A DNA stretch of 64,000 nt from Niebla homalea (GCA_019925105.1 JAHGAU010000036.1:310001-374000); one strand, 5' to 3'; shown: positions 1 through 13,544, counted from the stretch's first letter. Made by a program: numbers and translations. The notes: a model not told the origin generated them from the letters alone.

Positions 1-688
1 CCCATCTAAGGTGCATGTACCAAGTTCTGGTCTGGACTATCGTCCGACGTTCAGGAAGAGAACGATGAATTAAGTTTTGCCCTTCGGTGAGACATACCCT
101 TCGCTATGGCAAGACCTAACGAGTGGGCTAAGGAGTGAAAGAGATGGTGTTACTGGTAAGGCTAGCGAACTTCACCATTGGTTGAGCAGCAAATTCCTTG
201 CCTAACTCCAATCATGTCAGTCGTGTTACACAAAATTGCGCCCTCTGCAAGTGCATAAAAGGACGTGAAAGAGCAACAGCGAGAACGATCTCGGCTAGGC
301 ACCATGTGGACTGGGCTTTTCTACCATTCTCTTACCTGTAAGGTGATTCTCATGAAGAAAATAGGATTTTATTCACAATTCACCCATCTTACCTTCTGCA
401 CGGGTGTTAGAGTTTTTAGCAGTGAGTGAATGTGTTAACGTCATAAAGGGTATGCTTCTATTTTGATTCGTTGCAATCTTTTCGCGGTGTCGTGGATGGA
501 TTCATTTGCCACATGGCATCATTCACCATCACCGAGTGATGGCGCAGTGGGACAAGTGAATGATCTTCAATAAAATAACGGACATCGATAGTGCACTTGT
601 CTTTGCATAAAAAGAGACTCGTACTATTACCACCTTTGACTTTCATACCATCATCTTGTACTCCCATCCATATGATCGTTTTGCTATA
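1..688. other. Non-coding stretch at left edge
   Basis: No reading frame with convincing protein character is present on either strand. Base composition is ordinary for the gene-rich part of the window. It probably holds the promoter and leader of the gene starting at 689. Nothing else is recognised. Confidence 0.4.
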
Positions 689-1565
689 ATGCCTTCAAAT
701 ACCCGCCGAATGAGAATCAAGAAGGAGAAGTCGACTCCACGCTCTTGGCTAGACACGGTCTTACAAGACCCAAACAGTACTCCAGCAATAAAGCGCTCAA
801 GCAGCTCGGCCTCGTCAGATGATCTAAGAGCCTCCCTGTCAAATGGTTCCCCTGTCTCAAGTGTTTCAGAGTCCGAAGCAGATGTAGTTGCGTTTCTGAC
901 GGTAAGTCCAAGTTTCCAGGAACATTTCAGTCCTTATTTGCGAACTTTGTCATCAGGATGCCGCCCTCCGCAGGAAGCATTTCGAAGAGGAACGCACGCA
1001 TCGTAAACTTCCTACACTCTCAAAAGGAGATATGGATGACCTAAAACATCGCATGTCACCAAGCGAAGTGGGCCCCCTACCAAACTTTGGCCCACAGTGC
1101 CCCATGTTGAAGAAAGAGGAGGAGCTCCTGTCGTTACACAAGAGCTCACTCGAAGATTCCAAGCCAGCTACCGCCAGGTGGATCTTACCTTCTCCTCCCC
1201 CGACAGCCAAACATTCACTCGAAGATTCAGCAACCCCGACTGGCAAGTGGCTCTTGCCATCTCCGCCATTAACAGCCAGTAAGCCGACGTTCGCCACTGC
1301 TTGTCAGCAACAGCCCAGTGAGACTCCAAGGATAACACCTCCAACTGCTCTAGTCGCTCCGATCGCTCCCGTCGCTCCAGCCGCCCCTCCGACTAGCAAC
1401 CTGAGGGCAATAGCGCCGAAGGAGGAGAAGAGGAAAAAGCAGAAGGTCCCGTTGACTATCCCCACTGTCGGATATGAGGAGATGTTCAAGGAAACACCCC
1501 GCCTAGTCGAAGAAGTAAGCCGTCCCTTCTGTGATGGTGAGTGTGGGGATGCATATTTAGGCTGA
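689..1565 (+). CDS. Hypothetical low-complexity protein with a proline-rich tandem repeat
   Basis: I do not recognise a family. Two exons fit: 689-901 and 957-1565, joined across a 55-bp intron with a GTAAGT donor and TCAG acceptor that keeps the frame. The first ATG in frame is at 689, since the frame upstream has only a TTG. The product is about 273 aa, with a basic N-terminus, a Ser-rich stretch, a short charged helix-like segment and then Pro/Ala-rich sequence. An approximately 22-residue unit ending in W-(I/L)-L-P-S-P-P is repeated twice at about 1145-1280. The C-terminus is uncertain. A second donor at 1515 (GTAAGC) could splice to an acceptor ending at 1849 and carry the frame to 2024 instead of stopping at 1565. 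No transmembrane segment or signal peptide is visible. It is probably intrinsically disordered and possibly nuclear, judging only from its basic clusters. Confidence 0.55.
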
Positions 1566-2105
1566 TGGGAGTGCTGATGATCAGATGAAGAAACGTGGAC
1601 AGATGCATGTGGACGCGAGGGGGCCGGCTGAGGATGAGTGAAGTTCTACCACTCCGCCAGCTCTGAAGTTGGAAACGGCGTGGATGGATAAAGTCGTTGG
1701 ATGAGGGATGACAGGGGAGGGTTGCAGAAGGAGGGGGCCGGGAGGATGGCGAGAGCTAAAGCATGGTGGACGTTGATCAGTGAAACAGGGAAGGTTTTGT
1801 TGGCTGCCACTTGTGCGTGAGGCACCAGTGATTCTGTTTTGTTTTTGCAGGGCCTGTATGACACTACCTCTATCCATCCAAAGGTTCGACATCTGAAATC
1901 ATCATCATCATTAATCAACCATGCGCCTTCTACCCACCATGATTACACTATGCAAGATATGCAAGCTGAAATTTGCCCGTCGACTTGTAAAGATGCTATT
2001 CCAGCCTCCTTTCCTTTCCAATAATCCGTTATCCCCTCTCCTCCACCCATCCCCCTCCCCTCTAACCCCTTCATCTCAACCCACTCACACCATCTGTGAC
2101 CCCCT

Positions 2106-2932
2106 CTACTTCCCCGCAGTCCCAAACAGCCGATCCCCCACATCCCCCAACCCAGGCCTGATCATCCCCCGTTCATCCAACCCCTCATCCACGCCTCCCA
2201 CCCACACCTCCACCTCCTTGCCTTCCCACCCGCCCTCCACAATCACCCCGGCCGCCCTCCCCACTCCCTCCACAGTCCCCAACACCGCCAGCACCACCAC
2301 CTTCCGGACACCCCATTCCAGCAGCGTCTGGATGGCTGCAGCCGACGTCCCCCCGGTGGCGATGATGGGGTCGAGGAGGACAGCGATCTCCGGGACCGTG
2401 GATGCCGTCTTTGGGCCCGCCCCCGAAGATGATTGTTGGGGCGCGTGGTAGGGGAGGTTGTTGTAGTACTCCACCGGTTGCAGCGTGGATGGTTCACGGT
2501 ACAGGCCCAGGTGGTGCACGGGGGCCGGTGCCGGCAGCAGGAGTTGGAGGGCGTCGAGCATGGCGAGGCCGGAGCGGAGGATGGGGACGAGAGCGAGGGG
2601 GGGGGATGTTGAGGTGAGGGTGTAGGAGTGGCTGAGGGGGGTGGTGTCCTGTAGGGGGCGGGGGGAAAATAGTCAATGGAGGTGTCTCTCTGGGAAAAGA
2701 GGGTGGGGAAGACGGGCCGCGGAAGATGGGGGTAGGGGCTCACTGTACCGCTGTGGACTGTGGTCAGCTCGGTGGATAGGGCGTTGCAGCCGAGGATCAG
2801 GGTGATTTCGTGGAGGAGGGATTTGGTATCGCGGGCGTTGGTGCTGGAGGAGCGGAGTTGGGATAGTTTGGCCAGGAGGCAGGGGTGGGTGGAGAGGTGG
2901 ACGTTGCGGGGAAGAGTTTGGGAGGATGTCAT
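2106..2932 (-). CDS. FUR1: Uracil phosphoribosyltransferase (pyrimidine salvage)
   Basis: The enzyme condenses uracil with PRPP to give UMP in the cytosolic pyrimidine salvage pathway. It is also the enzyme through which 5-fluorouracil becomes toxic to fungi. Two exons, 2932-2744 and 2648-2106, are joined by a 95-bp intron with a GTGAGC donor and CTACAG acceptor; both junctions are in phase 0. The 243-aa product has the family N-terminus with a leucine-rich helix. It then shows the P-I-L-R-S-G-L motif at the start of exon 2, the PRPP loop L-L-D-P-I-I-A-T-G-G-T, and the uracil-binding C-terminal motif P-G-L-G-D-V-G-D-R ending in F-G-T. The length matches the fungal family. The coding strand is very C-rich (G-rich on the plus strand), which creates long meaningless antisense frames. 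The gene converges on the hypothetical gene at 689-1565 with a short spacer. Confidence 0.93.
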
Positions 2933-3415
2933 GGTTGATATTGGTGCTTGCGTTTCGGGGGTTGTAGGTATTGCTTAGGAGTGGTGTAAAGGATGGGGGA
3001 GTTGGTTTAGAAGTGTAAGAGATTATTGCGGGGAAGCTGGTGTCTTGACCCAACGGCGTTCATGATATCTTGACTTCTTCGTTTGGATCTTGTGCGGATT
3101 TTGCCAGCATGCGTATCTTTCGACATTGAGGCTTTGATGCATTTCGTCGTTGTGATGCTTGAAAGGCAATGGCTTCAACAGCAGCAGGGTCATTACTTTC
3201 CTACTTCGCTAGCGTACATGTGGGGGTATGATGAAGCAGAAACTGGACGCCTCGCATCATGACCTTGGATCCTGACTTTCACGCCAGAGATGTGAAAATG
3301 CAATCGCGCCACCCGTAACGCTTCTTGTGCCCCTGTCCTAGACCTGCCATATCTGCCATCGCATCGTGTTCCCGTAACGTTGGTCGCATCCCTTGACCAC
3401 ATTCCATATGATAAA
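2933..3415. other. Intergenic, promoter region of FUR1
   Basis: There is no coding signal. This is the upstream region of the uracil phosphoribosyltransferase gene and the 3' flank of the next minus-strand gene. No clear TATA box or RNA gene is seen. Confidence 0.4.
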
Positions 3416-3694
3416 TCAAAAACCCTGGGACACGCTGTCTCGATCCATTGGGCGGTCCATGTCATGAACAGCGAAGACGCGTGTATTTCTTGGATGATGC
3501 AACTTTTCCTGCAGGTCCTCCCTCCGCTGCCTCTCCTTGGCCTCGCCTTTGCTGTTGCCCAATCGCCAGAGCATCAAGTATGCCAGTGTGATAAGAACGA
3601 ATGCTGCCATGAAGCCAAGCATTACACCGATTTCGTGCGCAGTGCCTGGCCCTGGGTGATATGGCCCGGAGGGCTCATTGGGATTCTTGACCAT
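3416..3694 (-). CDS. Small single-pass membrane protein, conserved-looking hypothetical
   Basis: A 92-aa frame opens at an ATG at 3694. The N-terminus is Pro/Gly-rich (residues 1-20). One hydrophobic helix follows at about residues 22-44, rich in Leu, Ala, Met and Val, and then a highly charged Lys/Glu/Arg segment at about 47-65. This layout of a short N-terminal tail, one helix and a charged amphipathic tail is typical of small organelle-membrane proteins of fungi, but I cannot name a family. The last 25 residues look less constrained, so a 3' intron near 3500 that I cannot place is possible. Its promoter would be shared with the divergent FMP27 gene. It is real with moderate confidence because the reading frame shows a coherent protein and no better frame overlaps it. 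Confidence 0.5.
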   Translation of the reverse strand: MVKNPNEPSGPYHPGPGTAHEIGVMLGFMAAFVLITLAYLMLWRLGNSKGEAKERQRREDLQEKLHHPRNTRVFAVHDMDRPMDRDSVSQGF

Positions 3695-4362
3695 GGTGAG
3701 GCGGGTGGTGAATGATAGGACTCAGATCGAGGGATCAGATCGGCCAAAGGGTCGCTAGTTGTTTCAAAGGATGTGAAGACTTGGATCTTCATATATTTCC
3801 AGGTTCGCCAAATGAAACAATCAATGCGCTTGCACGAGTGAGAAAGCGTACAAGAGCCTCTAAAGCGTAGATAATGCCAACGAGGCTGAGCGGCACCAAG
3901 TTGCAGCAAGTGATACTGTTTCGACGACGCTCATTCACCTATCGATAGCGCTCATTTGGCTCGACATTACGTTACTGCCAGACTTCAGCAAGTTCTGTGG
4001 GAGGTTACCGCTCAATCGGACTGATCATCAAAGATGCAACCAACTGAAATAGCTGAATACTGATAACGAACTTGGCGATGGGATGTTGTCTAAGCCCAAA
4101 GCGGTAAGGTGGTGAGTGATTATCATATCCGCAACAACGGCCGAGGGCGGATCCGAGCAAAGGACGCCAACATCCAGCGTCAGTCATACAGCTTGGTTCG
4201 CCGGGATCTCTTTCACTCCCTCAAGAGATCTCGTGAGAAAGCATTCCAAGATGTCACTAACGTATCCTTAGCTGTGCGTGGCCACAGCAGCCCCGGTGTC
4301 CAACCTTTGGGGCATCTCCGAAGATGCCGAAGCGTCGAGATCTATATGGCACATGAACGACG
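3695..4362. other. Divergent promoter region between the small membrane protein and FMP27
   Basis: 668 bp without a supported gene. Short frames here have no protein character. No RNA gene or repeat is recognised. Confidence 0.4.
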
Positions 4363-7300
4363 ATGGGCTATTTTAACTTCTCTTTTGTTGCGGGGCTATT
4401 CGTACTAATATATCTGAGCCAGTTCGTCCTCTTCGCCATCGTCCGCATTGCCACGGGCATATCTATCCAGCGCGTGGGTTATCTCTCACTGCGCCGGATC
4501 GCATACACGCCCCGCGATGGCCTCAAGATCGAAATTAGAGGACTGGGCTTTCGTGTTCACACCCCAACATTTGCTCAGCCAGCATGGATTAGCCTTCTCT
4601 TCGACGAGTTGAAAGTGACGGTAGATATCAAGGCCCTCACATCATCTTCCAGAACCAAAGCGGACAAATCCAAAGCGGCTCCAAAGACCCATCGGGCGTC
4701 TTCTTCATCGAGCTCTCCGAAGCCAATCTTACGCCGGAGAGACGGCGACCCATCGCGAAGTCGAGCATGGAAAAATTTGACGGGGGTCAAAGAGAGATTG
4801 AAGCGATTACACGAAAGGATCCGGTGGCTGCGCTTGGTGGATATCCTCGCGCGCAACTCTAGCGTGGTCATCAAGGAAGTCGGCCATGTCGAGCTAGGTA
4901 CTGTCACCGCTCTCGTCGATACAAGACGGAAGACTGTCGATAGAGGGCGACTGTTTCAACATAAGAAGATCCCTGCTGGCGATCAGCAACCAGCGGAATG
5001 GATGTTCACCCTCAAAGGAGTGCTTTTTACGCCAGAAGGGAAGGGCTCGTTGGAGGTCTTGGACATGGCAACTCTGAATATTCATGGGCTATTGTACACC
5101 GAACTTGCCGGCTTGCGAGACACATCTATTGCATTGAAACTGGGTCGCATTCACGTTCCTTACGACGACTTGAGAGCGTGCAATCAACGCATTCAAGAGC
5201 TACGCGAACAAGTGGGTAAAGAGATTGAGGAGAAAGCCTCCGATGAAGTATCCTTCTCAGACATTGTCGAAGAGTATGATCGCCCCGGGACTAGAGAAGC
5301 CAACATTGTGCAGACGGTGTCTGACTCGAAAGAATTCATCAGCTCCATCTTGCGCGGCGTTCAAGAAATCCAAATGGCTGTCAGCTTCGTGGGCATGACA
5401 AAGGCAATGTATGCGAAAGGAGTATCCGACACTCCACTGTACATGAATCTGTCAATGAACGAGTTCGGCATAGATTTACACAGGCTCGATCCCAAGAGTC
5501 CAGCTCATCGAATGTACTTCTCTGCCAAGGACGTTGCCCATCAAGCTCTCTTGGCTGCTATTTCCATTAGCCTAAGCCTCGATGATGGACAGCAAAAGCC
5601 TGAACGAGTCCTCTATGTGCCAATGGCGACGACAACCATCAAGACCACCTTACCGTCGAAGACCGTGGCGTTTTCAGAAGACAAGGACGTTTCCGAGAGG
5701 AACGCGAATATTCTGTTCGCCAACTTTGTCGTCACATCGCCTGCTATCGACGTAGATCCGAAGCATATGCCCCATGTCCTGGCTCTTCTGGAAGCACGTG
5801 AAACTCAATCAGAAGGGGGAAGAAGGGAGAAGCTCCGCTCTCATCATCTTTTGTCAAGACTGCTGCCTAAGGCTGCCATTAAGATGTCTGTGCATGAGCC
5901 TGTCATCCGCATCACATTGCCCCCTACAGACCCCAAGCTGAAGGATACGGATGAGTACGATCTCCTCATTTGTGCAACTTCTTCCATCTCTCTTGACACA
6001 GAGTCTTCGCATTCTTCCGCCGGTGAATTGCACTATTCTTTGACATCTACACTACGCTTGTCATCTCAAGAACTCTACTATCATACGGCAACGGGCAAAC
6101 GACATGATCTCCTCCTTGCCGACTCTCTCGAACTGAAGGTTGAGGTCACGGCGACACCCGAGGTATGCGTTGTAGCATCGGGCAACATTCAAACTTTCTC
6201 AATACATATGACTCAGCCTGAGATTAGCTCGGGAGTTCGTCAAGTAGTCCAGCAACTTCGCTCAAGAGATCACGTAACAAAAAGGACAGCTGCAAAGGCT
6301 TCGAAAGGTCCTGCATTCTTACGACAACTACCACCTTGGCTTAGTCAATGTGATTTCCAGGGCTCAAATTTCAGCGTCGAGGTCGCCGGTGTCGATTCCA
6401 AGGTCTCCGAGGATATCAGGGGTCTCACAATGCAGATGGAATCTTGGACAGCCGAATACAGGATCAGGAGGCCAGCTTCTGAAGAGAGGCCCCCTTCAAG
6501 AAGGCACCTGACCAAGAAGTCGACCGCGCTTGAGGAGCCTTCTATCGTCATTACGCCCCCTGCTGGGAAAGAGACTGCGACTATCAAGAGTACTGACGGG
6601 AGGCGACTTGCCATTCATTTCCGGGGGTTGGAAGCTTCCGTGCTTGACGATATGAATGTTTCTGAACAAGAATCCTTGTTGACATTACCCAGATATGAAA
6701 TCGCCTTTTCTACATCGAGTGATCAGGAGGGTCCAGTCTTCCACGTCCACTCGCACATCAGGGCACTCTACATCAATTACTCGCTTTACCGCTACTATGC
6801 AGTCATGGTGGCGACCGGAACTGTACACAAGGCTTTCGTCTTAGATCGACCTCACTCAGAAGATGCATCGTCAGAGTCTCAAGAGGCTGTTGGATCGCCA
6901 GGGAAGACTCAGAGTCATGTTTCCAATTCCGACAACCAAGAGCTACTGACAATTGACGTAAAGGGCGATTTCTTCCAAATCAAGGCAAGGATGCCTGCGG
7001 ACCCACCAATGATGCTGCAAGTGTTCAACTACGAGACTGGAAAACATCGCTGGGCAAAGCCCTTTTTGAGAACCCGGCTGATACGTTTATTTGCTGAAGC
7101 ACCCAAGATGCCCGCATGGGCACGCATTCTCACTGTCAAAACCTTGCGCGTTGACCTTCGAGTCATCAAGCGGAAGCGTGGTGGAACCATCATTCATGAG
7201 CAGTATGTGGACATTGGGAATGACTTCATGCGTATCGCAGTGCCGCACCAACTTGTTCTGCATAAGGTTTTTGACAATTTTGTGAATGTTGCGAAAGCCA

Positions 7301-10300
7301 CTGAACAGCTTCATCATCGATTCCAAACGGGCAAGGATGACTCTGTTCTGGAGAAGAAACCCGAGGGACCCAAACTCGTGCCAAGGGTCGTATTCAGGAG
7401 CAAATTTGCCCTGTTTGAGATCGAGGAAGGTCCCTTCGACTATAAACTAGGTCTGATCTACCGCATCGGCCTGATCGAGCAGAAGCAGAGGCTTGCTCGA
7501 GAAGATGCATTCAAGCACAAAAGGAGCCACCTTGAGAAGAGCTTTGCCCGCGATTCCTCACGATACCGTCATCACTCACATAGCAACCAGCGTGACGGCC
7601 ACCATCGGTCCGGATCCGAGGACGATCGCGGTCGAGGTCATCAAACCCCTCCTGGGCATCGTCACCATTCAGAATCACCAAGGGGTCGTCGTTCCCGAAA
7701 GATGCGCTACGACCCCGAAGGCAAATGTAACATGTCCAAAGAAGCAAGGATCTCCGTTGAGGAGGCGCATCGTCGATTGCAGAAGTATAATGCACAAAGC
7801 TGGAAGAAACGTATCGACAGTGCCTATGCTGAACAGTCTCGTGCTTTACGCGACATTCGTGGTATATTCTGGGGCTCTGATGACGTACCAGTCGATGATG
7901 GTTCCGAAAACATACTCGCCATGCCGGAACGACCTGGTCTGATGGCAACCCTCATCAGTGACTTCACTGTTGTAATTGATAAACCATCATTCCCAATTGA
8001 CGACTATCCCGACTATCTTCATAGAGTTGGGAAGGGGATGCCGCGTGACATGGAATACTCTTTACTCATTCCCATGAACATTAACATCGAGATGGGCGAG
8101 GCGCGCGTACAGATGAGAGACTATCCCCTGCCACTCTTACACGTTCCGCACATGCGCCCAGGACAGTCGCCGCGCCTGCCAGCATGGTCAATCAAGACTG
8201 ACTTTGTGATTGCCGAAGAGTTTCGTGGGGAGACTTCCGCTAAGCATGTTCAGGTCCAGGTTGTGCTACCAGAGAGATTCGCGAGATCACAACATCCAAA
8301 GGGTCTTGCCATTGATGTTCTTCGGACCGTGTCACCCGTCAAGACCTTTTCGGATGTTAGCATCGCCATCAATACCAGCGCACCCACTAAGATTACCTGG
8401 GGGACTTCTTTGCAACCTGCTATCCAAGAAATGATGATGGTGATTGAAGGTTTCACGAAACCGCAAGTCGACCCATCAGATCGAGTTGGCTTCTGGGACA
8501 AGATCAGGCTCATCTGTCACTCAAGCGTAAACGTCACTTGGACGGGAGACGGAGATGTCCATCTCAACCTCAAAGGTACTTTCTCTTGCTCCAAGTTACC
8601 ACAGGTACTGACACTATTTATCAGGTTCTCGAGATCCCTATAATGTCACTGGGCATGGAGCTGGTTTTGTCATGGTTTGGCGCAGAGATGTAAGATGGAA
8701 TCTGCATCAAGACGATGATCCTCGAAAGTTCATGACCGTCGATGCTGGAGAATATGTCTTAGCTATACCAGACTTCAGCCATGAAGCTAGAGAGCGTGCC
8801 TCCATCTCCACGGCAGAGACTGACAGTATCTCCAGTGCTGGGAGCGGCCAGAATAGCGCTCACTTCAAGAAAACCATCATGAAGCTCTCGGGCGATGTGA
8901 GGTGGATGGCTGGTCTTGTCTTCCAGAGAAATCTCCAAGATGGTGGTCGTTCGTTCGATTTCGCTCCGCACTACGACGTTATTTTCCGAACCCCAGACAA
9001 GGTTGAAGGCCCAGACAAGCGAGTATGTTTTGTCCTTGAGAATACCTGGTTCCTCTGCTGACCAGCATAGACGTATGATGCCTTCAAAGGCTTTCGCAGC
9101 AACTTTATTCACATGTCTGTTGCAGTTGTCGCGCCCCTTGACAGAGCCTGGACAACGACCAACGTACAGCCATCAATGTGCTATAACTCCGTTCATTTGA
9201 CGCCCAAATTCTTTACCCACTTTTTTGACTGGTGGTCGCTGTTTTCCGGTGTAATGTCGCTGCCCATACGCCAGGGTAAACTCTTTCCAGGCCCAGAGAA
9301 GTCAAGCAAGAAATTTGGCCGTCACCTCGCAACGTTCAAATACAATTTACTCCTCTCACCTGTCTTCATTACACACCTGTACAAACATAAGGACGCGGAA
9401 GAGTACAATGAAGACATGGTCTCGGCAACCGGACTCAAGCTCCGGCTTGATAGCTTCATGCTTGATCTTCATCAGAGGCGCGAAGAATTTGCCTCTCAAG
9501 CAAAAGGCCGTGCAAAACAGATTAAGACCAGTGCGATGAAAATCAACGAAGCCCAGCTTGACTTCATTTCAGCAGATCTGCGAGCAATCTCTGCAAAGAT
9601 TGCCGGGACGAATGCCGACTACATCAAGAACGCTAATGAGGAGGATCTAGCAAGCCTTCAGCAGCAAGCCGATGCTGCTGATCTCTCGAAATTCACGATT
9701 CCGGACAACAACTTTGATTGGGTTGACATGGACGACTTCAACGAGTTGGGCTGGATACTTCCTGCCGAAAGCAATCCCGAAACACAAATCTTGCCTCTGG
9801 CCTACGCGCCTCGCTTCACCTATTCCCGCCAAACAGATCATCCAGGTAACGCGGAGCAGCAGCAGAATAGATCTAGCCCGTTCGGAGATGAGCCGACCCA
9901 TCTCTGCGTCATGTCGAAGGACAATGATCCTCGAAAGGTACAGGCCCAGCTTATCCAGGAGCGTCTACGTAAAATGGAAGAACAGTTGCAAATGCATGAA
10001 AGAAACCTTGGGCAACATGAGCTGTATGCAATTCGCGACATCAACGAGGACAGTGCCCATCGAGATCAATTTGAAATGCTCAGTGAAGAGGGAGAGAGGT
10101 TGAAAGATAAAAAGCAGCAGCTTGAGACAATGCTCAACCGTTTGTTGTTCGCAGTTGAAAATGATAAGACTTGGGTGTCTGCAGCTGAGGATCCTCAAAA
10201 TCAGGACTTTGAAGACGGAAAGTGGCCTGAAGGTATTGAGAACGAGTCACCAGGGCGTGTCCGTAACGACTTCAACAATCGCTTCATCATCCACAACATC

Positions 10301-13300
10301 CAGCTCAAATGGAGCAACTCGTTACGAAACATCATCCTTCGCTATGTCCATCAAGTCAGTCAGAGGCGAGGCTTTATATATTATCTGACTCGCCGCGCTG
10401 TGACATTCATTCTTGACATTGTTGAAGAGCAGAATAAGCATAAACAGCGACATACCTCAAAAGCAGCGTCATCCACAACTGGCTCTAGGACCCCGCAATC
10501 GGTGCCTACGCCGGACAAAGAGACTGAAGACTCGGGCGTCAACGACATGATAGAAGATCTTCTCAATAGTGGGAAGCAGTTCGTCGATGCTGATGATCCT
10601 CAACAGACAGAAAACGCTGGGCAGTCACATTCTGGACCCATGGGTGACGATATATCTGACGATTTCATGCCGCTCAATACCTACAATGTCCGTCTCATTG
10701 TGCCCCAAATCCAATTACAAAGTGAAAAAAACCCCAAATCGGTGCTCTTGGTCACTGCAAAGACAATAACGCTTCAAGTCGTCCAGATCATGGACAAAGA
10801 TCGCATGGCAGACGATGTCAGCGGTTTGGTCCAGCGTCGTTTCTCTGTCGACATGGAAAGTATCCAATTCTTCGTCACCTCATCCAAGTTGTTGAAGGAC
10901 TATCATGATATCTATCTTGGGCAGAAATACGGCACGCCAGCAGGCTCGTCGTGGCCCCCTTGGGTGCCTTACGAGGTGAATTTCGACTTCGACATGAACC
11001 CCTTTGGATGGTCGCGCGTGGTCTCGAAGACATCGGCAAGTCTCCGATTTGACAAGTACAACACCCTCCGACTTAAGTACAATGATGAGGTCGCAGAAGG
11101 CAAAGGCGAGCAGAAAGATACGGTGGAAGGCCCAGAGAGTCGCATTGATCATCTCTGGGTCAATTTCCCTCACGTCAGAGCCATATGTGACTCATCACAA
11201 TATTTCACCATGTATGTGATCGTACTGGACCTGCTTCTTTACAATGAGCCACTTGAGAAGGTTCGAAGTGAGAAGCTGGAAAAGATCATGCTTGCCTCGG
11301 ACTTCAGTGATCTTCGGGGAGCACCTGAGATGGTTATGAATCTGCAGGCAAGGATCAGACGGCTTGAGGAGCTCAAGACCTACTTCCAAATCCACAAGAA
11401 ATATCTGGATAGACAGGGCTGGCTCGATAATCAGGCCATCGAACAAGACCTGGCAAATTGCGAGGATGAGCTCTTTTTCATCATGAAGGCTATAACCACG
11501 TCCCAGCGAAAGACTGATGATCGGGCTGAGGCTTCTCAGACTACCCCAATTCTCAAATGGTACCTCTCAGCTTCGGAAATAGTATGGCATTTGATGCGTT
11601 CAAAAGACGAGCCTCTGGTAGAAGTCCAGTTCAACAACGCCCTTTATGATCGAACGGACAATAGTGATGGCTCCAATCACAACAAGATGGAGATTGAACA
11701 GATGCATGGGTTGAACCTCTTGCCAAACGCTCTGTACCCTGAGATGCTTGGACCGTACGTGGAGAGTGGAAGGAAGCTCATGGATGGTCGAGACCCCAAG
11801 ATGCTCAAGGTCAGCTGGCATGCTCTAGAAGCTATTGCAGGCATTCCAGTCCTCGATCAGTTCGAAGTCGATCTATTTCCACTTCGGGTGCAGCTTGAAA
11901 GAGACCTTGGTCAGAAGCTATTCGAGTATGTCTTTCCGGGCATCAACAAGAAATCAAACGGTGAGGGCGGCAGCTTTTCTCCCTTTATGGTCAAGCAGGC
12001 GCTACCCAAGGACTCGGATGACGAGGACTCGGAAACAGATAGCACGGCCCCCAGTGTATCCCAGACACCAAGACTCACAGTGCAGGAAGCAAGTGGCGAA
12101 GCCAAATCACCCCGGCCCTCATCGGTGGAGATGCGTCTTCGACCAACCACTCAATACCCTGATCAAAATGGCTGGACGAGCTCGGTGGCGAAAGCAAAAT
12201 CCAAACCCAACGAAGGCGGAGGCCATCACTTCCGACTATTCCACCACCACAACGCCTCATCCCATTCCCAGCAATCCCCCTCCCGCCCTTCCTTCTCTAG
12301 CTCCAAGCGTCCCTCCCAAGAATCACTAAAACCCACTCGCCGCAACGGCTCCTCCACCTCCCTCTCCACGATGAACGGCACCACCTCCACCAACTCCGAA
12401 AAGCACAAATCCCGCTTTACCCTCAACCGCTCCAACACTAATTCCACCGTCACCAAATCCCACAGAGGCCACCACCACAACAGCAATAAGAAGGACCCCG
12501 ACAAGTCCGACGATCTCTCCCTCATGCTCTCCCGTGCCTCCAACTACATGACTCTCGCCTACGTGCGTATCCCCTCGGTCGTGCTCTGCCTCTCCTACAA
12601 AGGGAAAGGGGACCGCAACATCGAGGATGTGCACAACTTCGTCTTTCGCATGCCCGTGCTCGAGTACCGCAACAAGACCTGGTCGAACCTCGATTTGGCG
12701 TTGCGACTGAAGAGGGATGTAATTCGCGCACTGATCAGTCATACGGGTGCCATAATCGGGAATAAATTCGTGAACAAGCGGCCGAATAAGACACAGCAGT
12801 CCCGACTTCGAGAACTTGCGTCCAACAGCAGTCTACTGCCAAGTACGGCCAGCAGTAGCACCCTAGGTTACGCCACCCCGAGCAGCAGCACCATCCGCGA
12901 CACCAGCCCTGCCGCCGCTGGAGCTCGAGGACGAGACTACCCCCCCAGCGAATTCAGCCGCACCGACAGCTTCGCCAGTAGCCTGTCCCGCCACGCCTCG
13001 GGCCTCCAACCAAGACCGGTTGGCGCGACGAGGTCGAGCACGTCCATTCCCAACTCTAATCCCACTTCCGAGCCACAGCAACAGCACGATGAGCCCACAG
13101 CAGGACCGTCAGCCGGGACGATAGGCGAGGGGGAGCTAACGCTCCGGCAGACTCTTGCCAGGAGATTCACCAATGAAGCGCAGCGGTTGAGGAGGGTGAG
13201 CACGAATGGGAGTGTGGGCAATGGCAGTGCTGGCGAGGGGAGTGGGAGCGGGAGCGGGGAGGCGGGAGATGAGGAGAGGTGAGTGCCCCAGAGACTTGTA

Positions 13301-13422
13301 ATAATTATTTTGAAAGCGGGGGTTGGTGTGAGAGGCTAATGCGTAATTGTGCATCCAGTCGACGGAAAAGCGTGATGTTGCTCGGCAAGAAGATTTTGGG
13401 CAAGAGTGGGTTGAATCAGTGA
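4363..13422 (+). CDS. FMP27: Fmp27/BLTP2 (Hobbit) bridge-like lipid transfer protein
   Basis: This is a repeating-beta-groove lipid-transfer protein of membrane contact sites, related to yeast Fmp27 and metazoan Hobbit/KIAA0100. Such proteins are thought to channel phospholipid between ER and plasma membrane; the old mitochondrial name is historical. There are four exons: 4363-8575, 8625-9022, 9071-13278 and 13359-13422. The introns are 48-80 bp with good donors, and all phases close to give 2960 aa. Residues 1-25 form an N-terminal membrane anchor. The diagnostic G-F-W-D-K motif lies near residue 1376 and the W-P-P-W motif near 2163. A His/Arg/Ser-rich insert sits at about 1065-1100. The C-terminal 500 residues include long Ser/Thr/His-rich stretches. 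The last exon encodes only about 21 residues, and skipping it would give a false stop at 13280. The length is a little above the yeast protein (about 2630 aa) and normal for filamentous fungi. Confidence 0.95.
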
Positions 13423-13544
13423 TCGGGCGTCTGAGTGAGTAGTATCGGGAAATTGTCCAGCCTCTTCTTGTTTTTCTCTAGACTTTTCATGAGTCGAAAA
13501 AGGGAATGGGCGGGGCTCAAGCCAAGGTGGTCGAGTTTTTTGGT

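Noticed and set aside
1921..2451. Long plus-strand frame rich in Pro and Ser
   Set aside because: It is the antisense of the uracil phosphoribosyltransferase gene, whose strong codon bias leaves both strands open.
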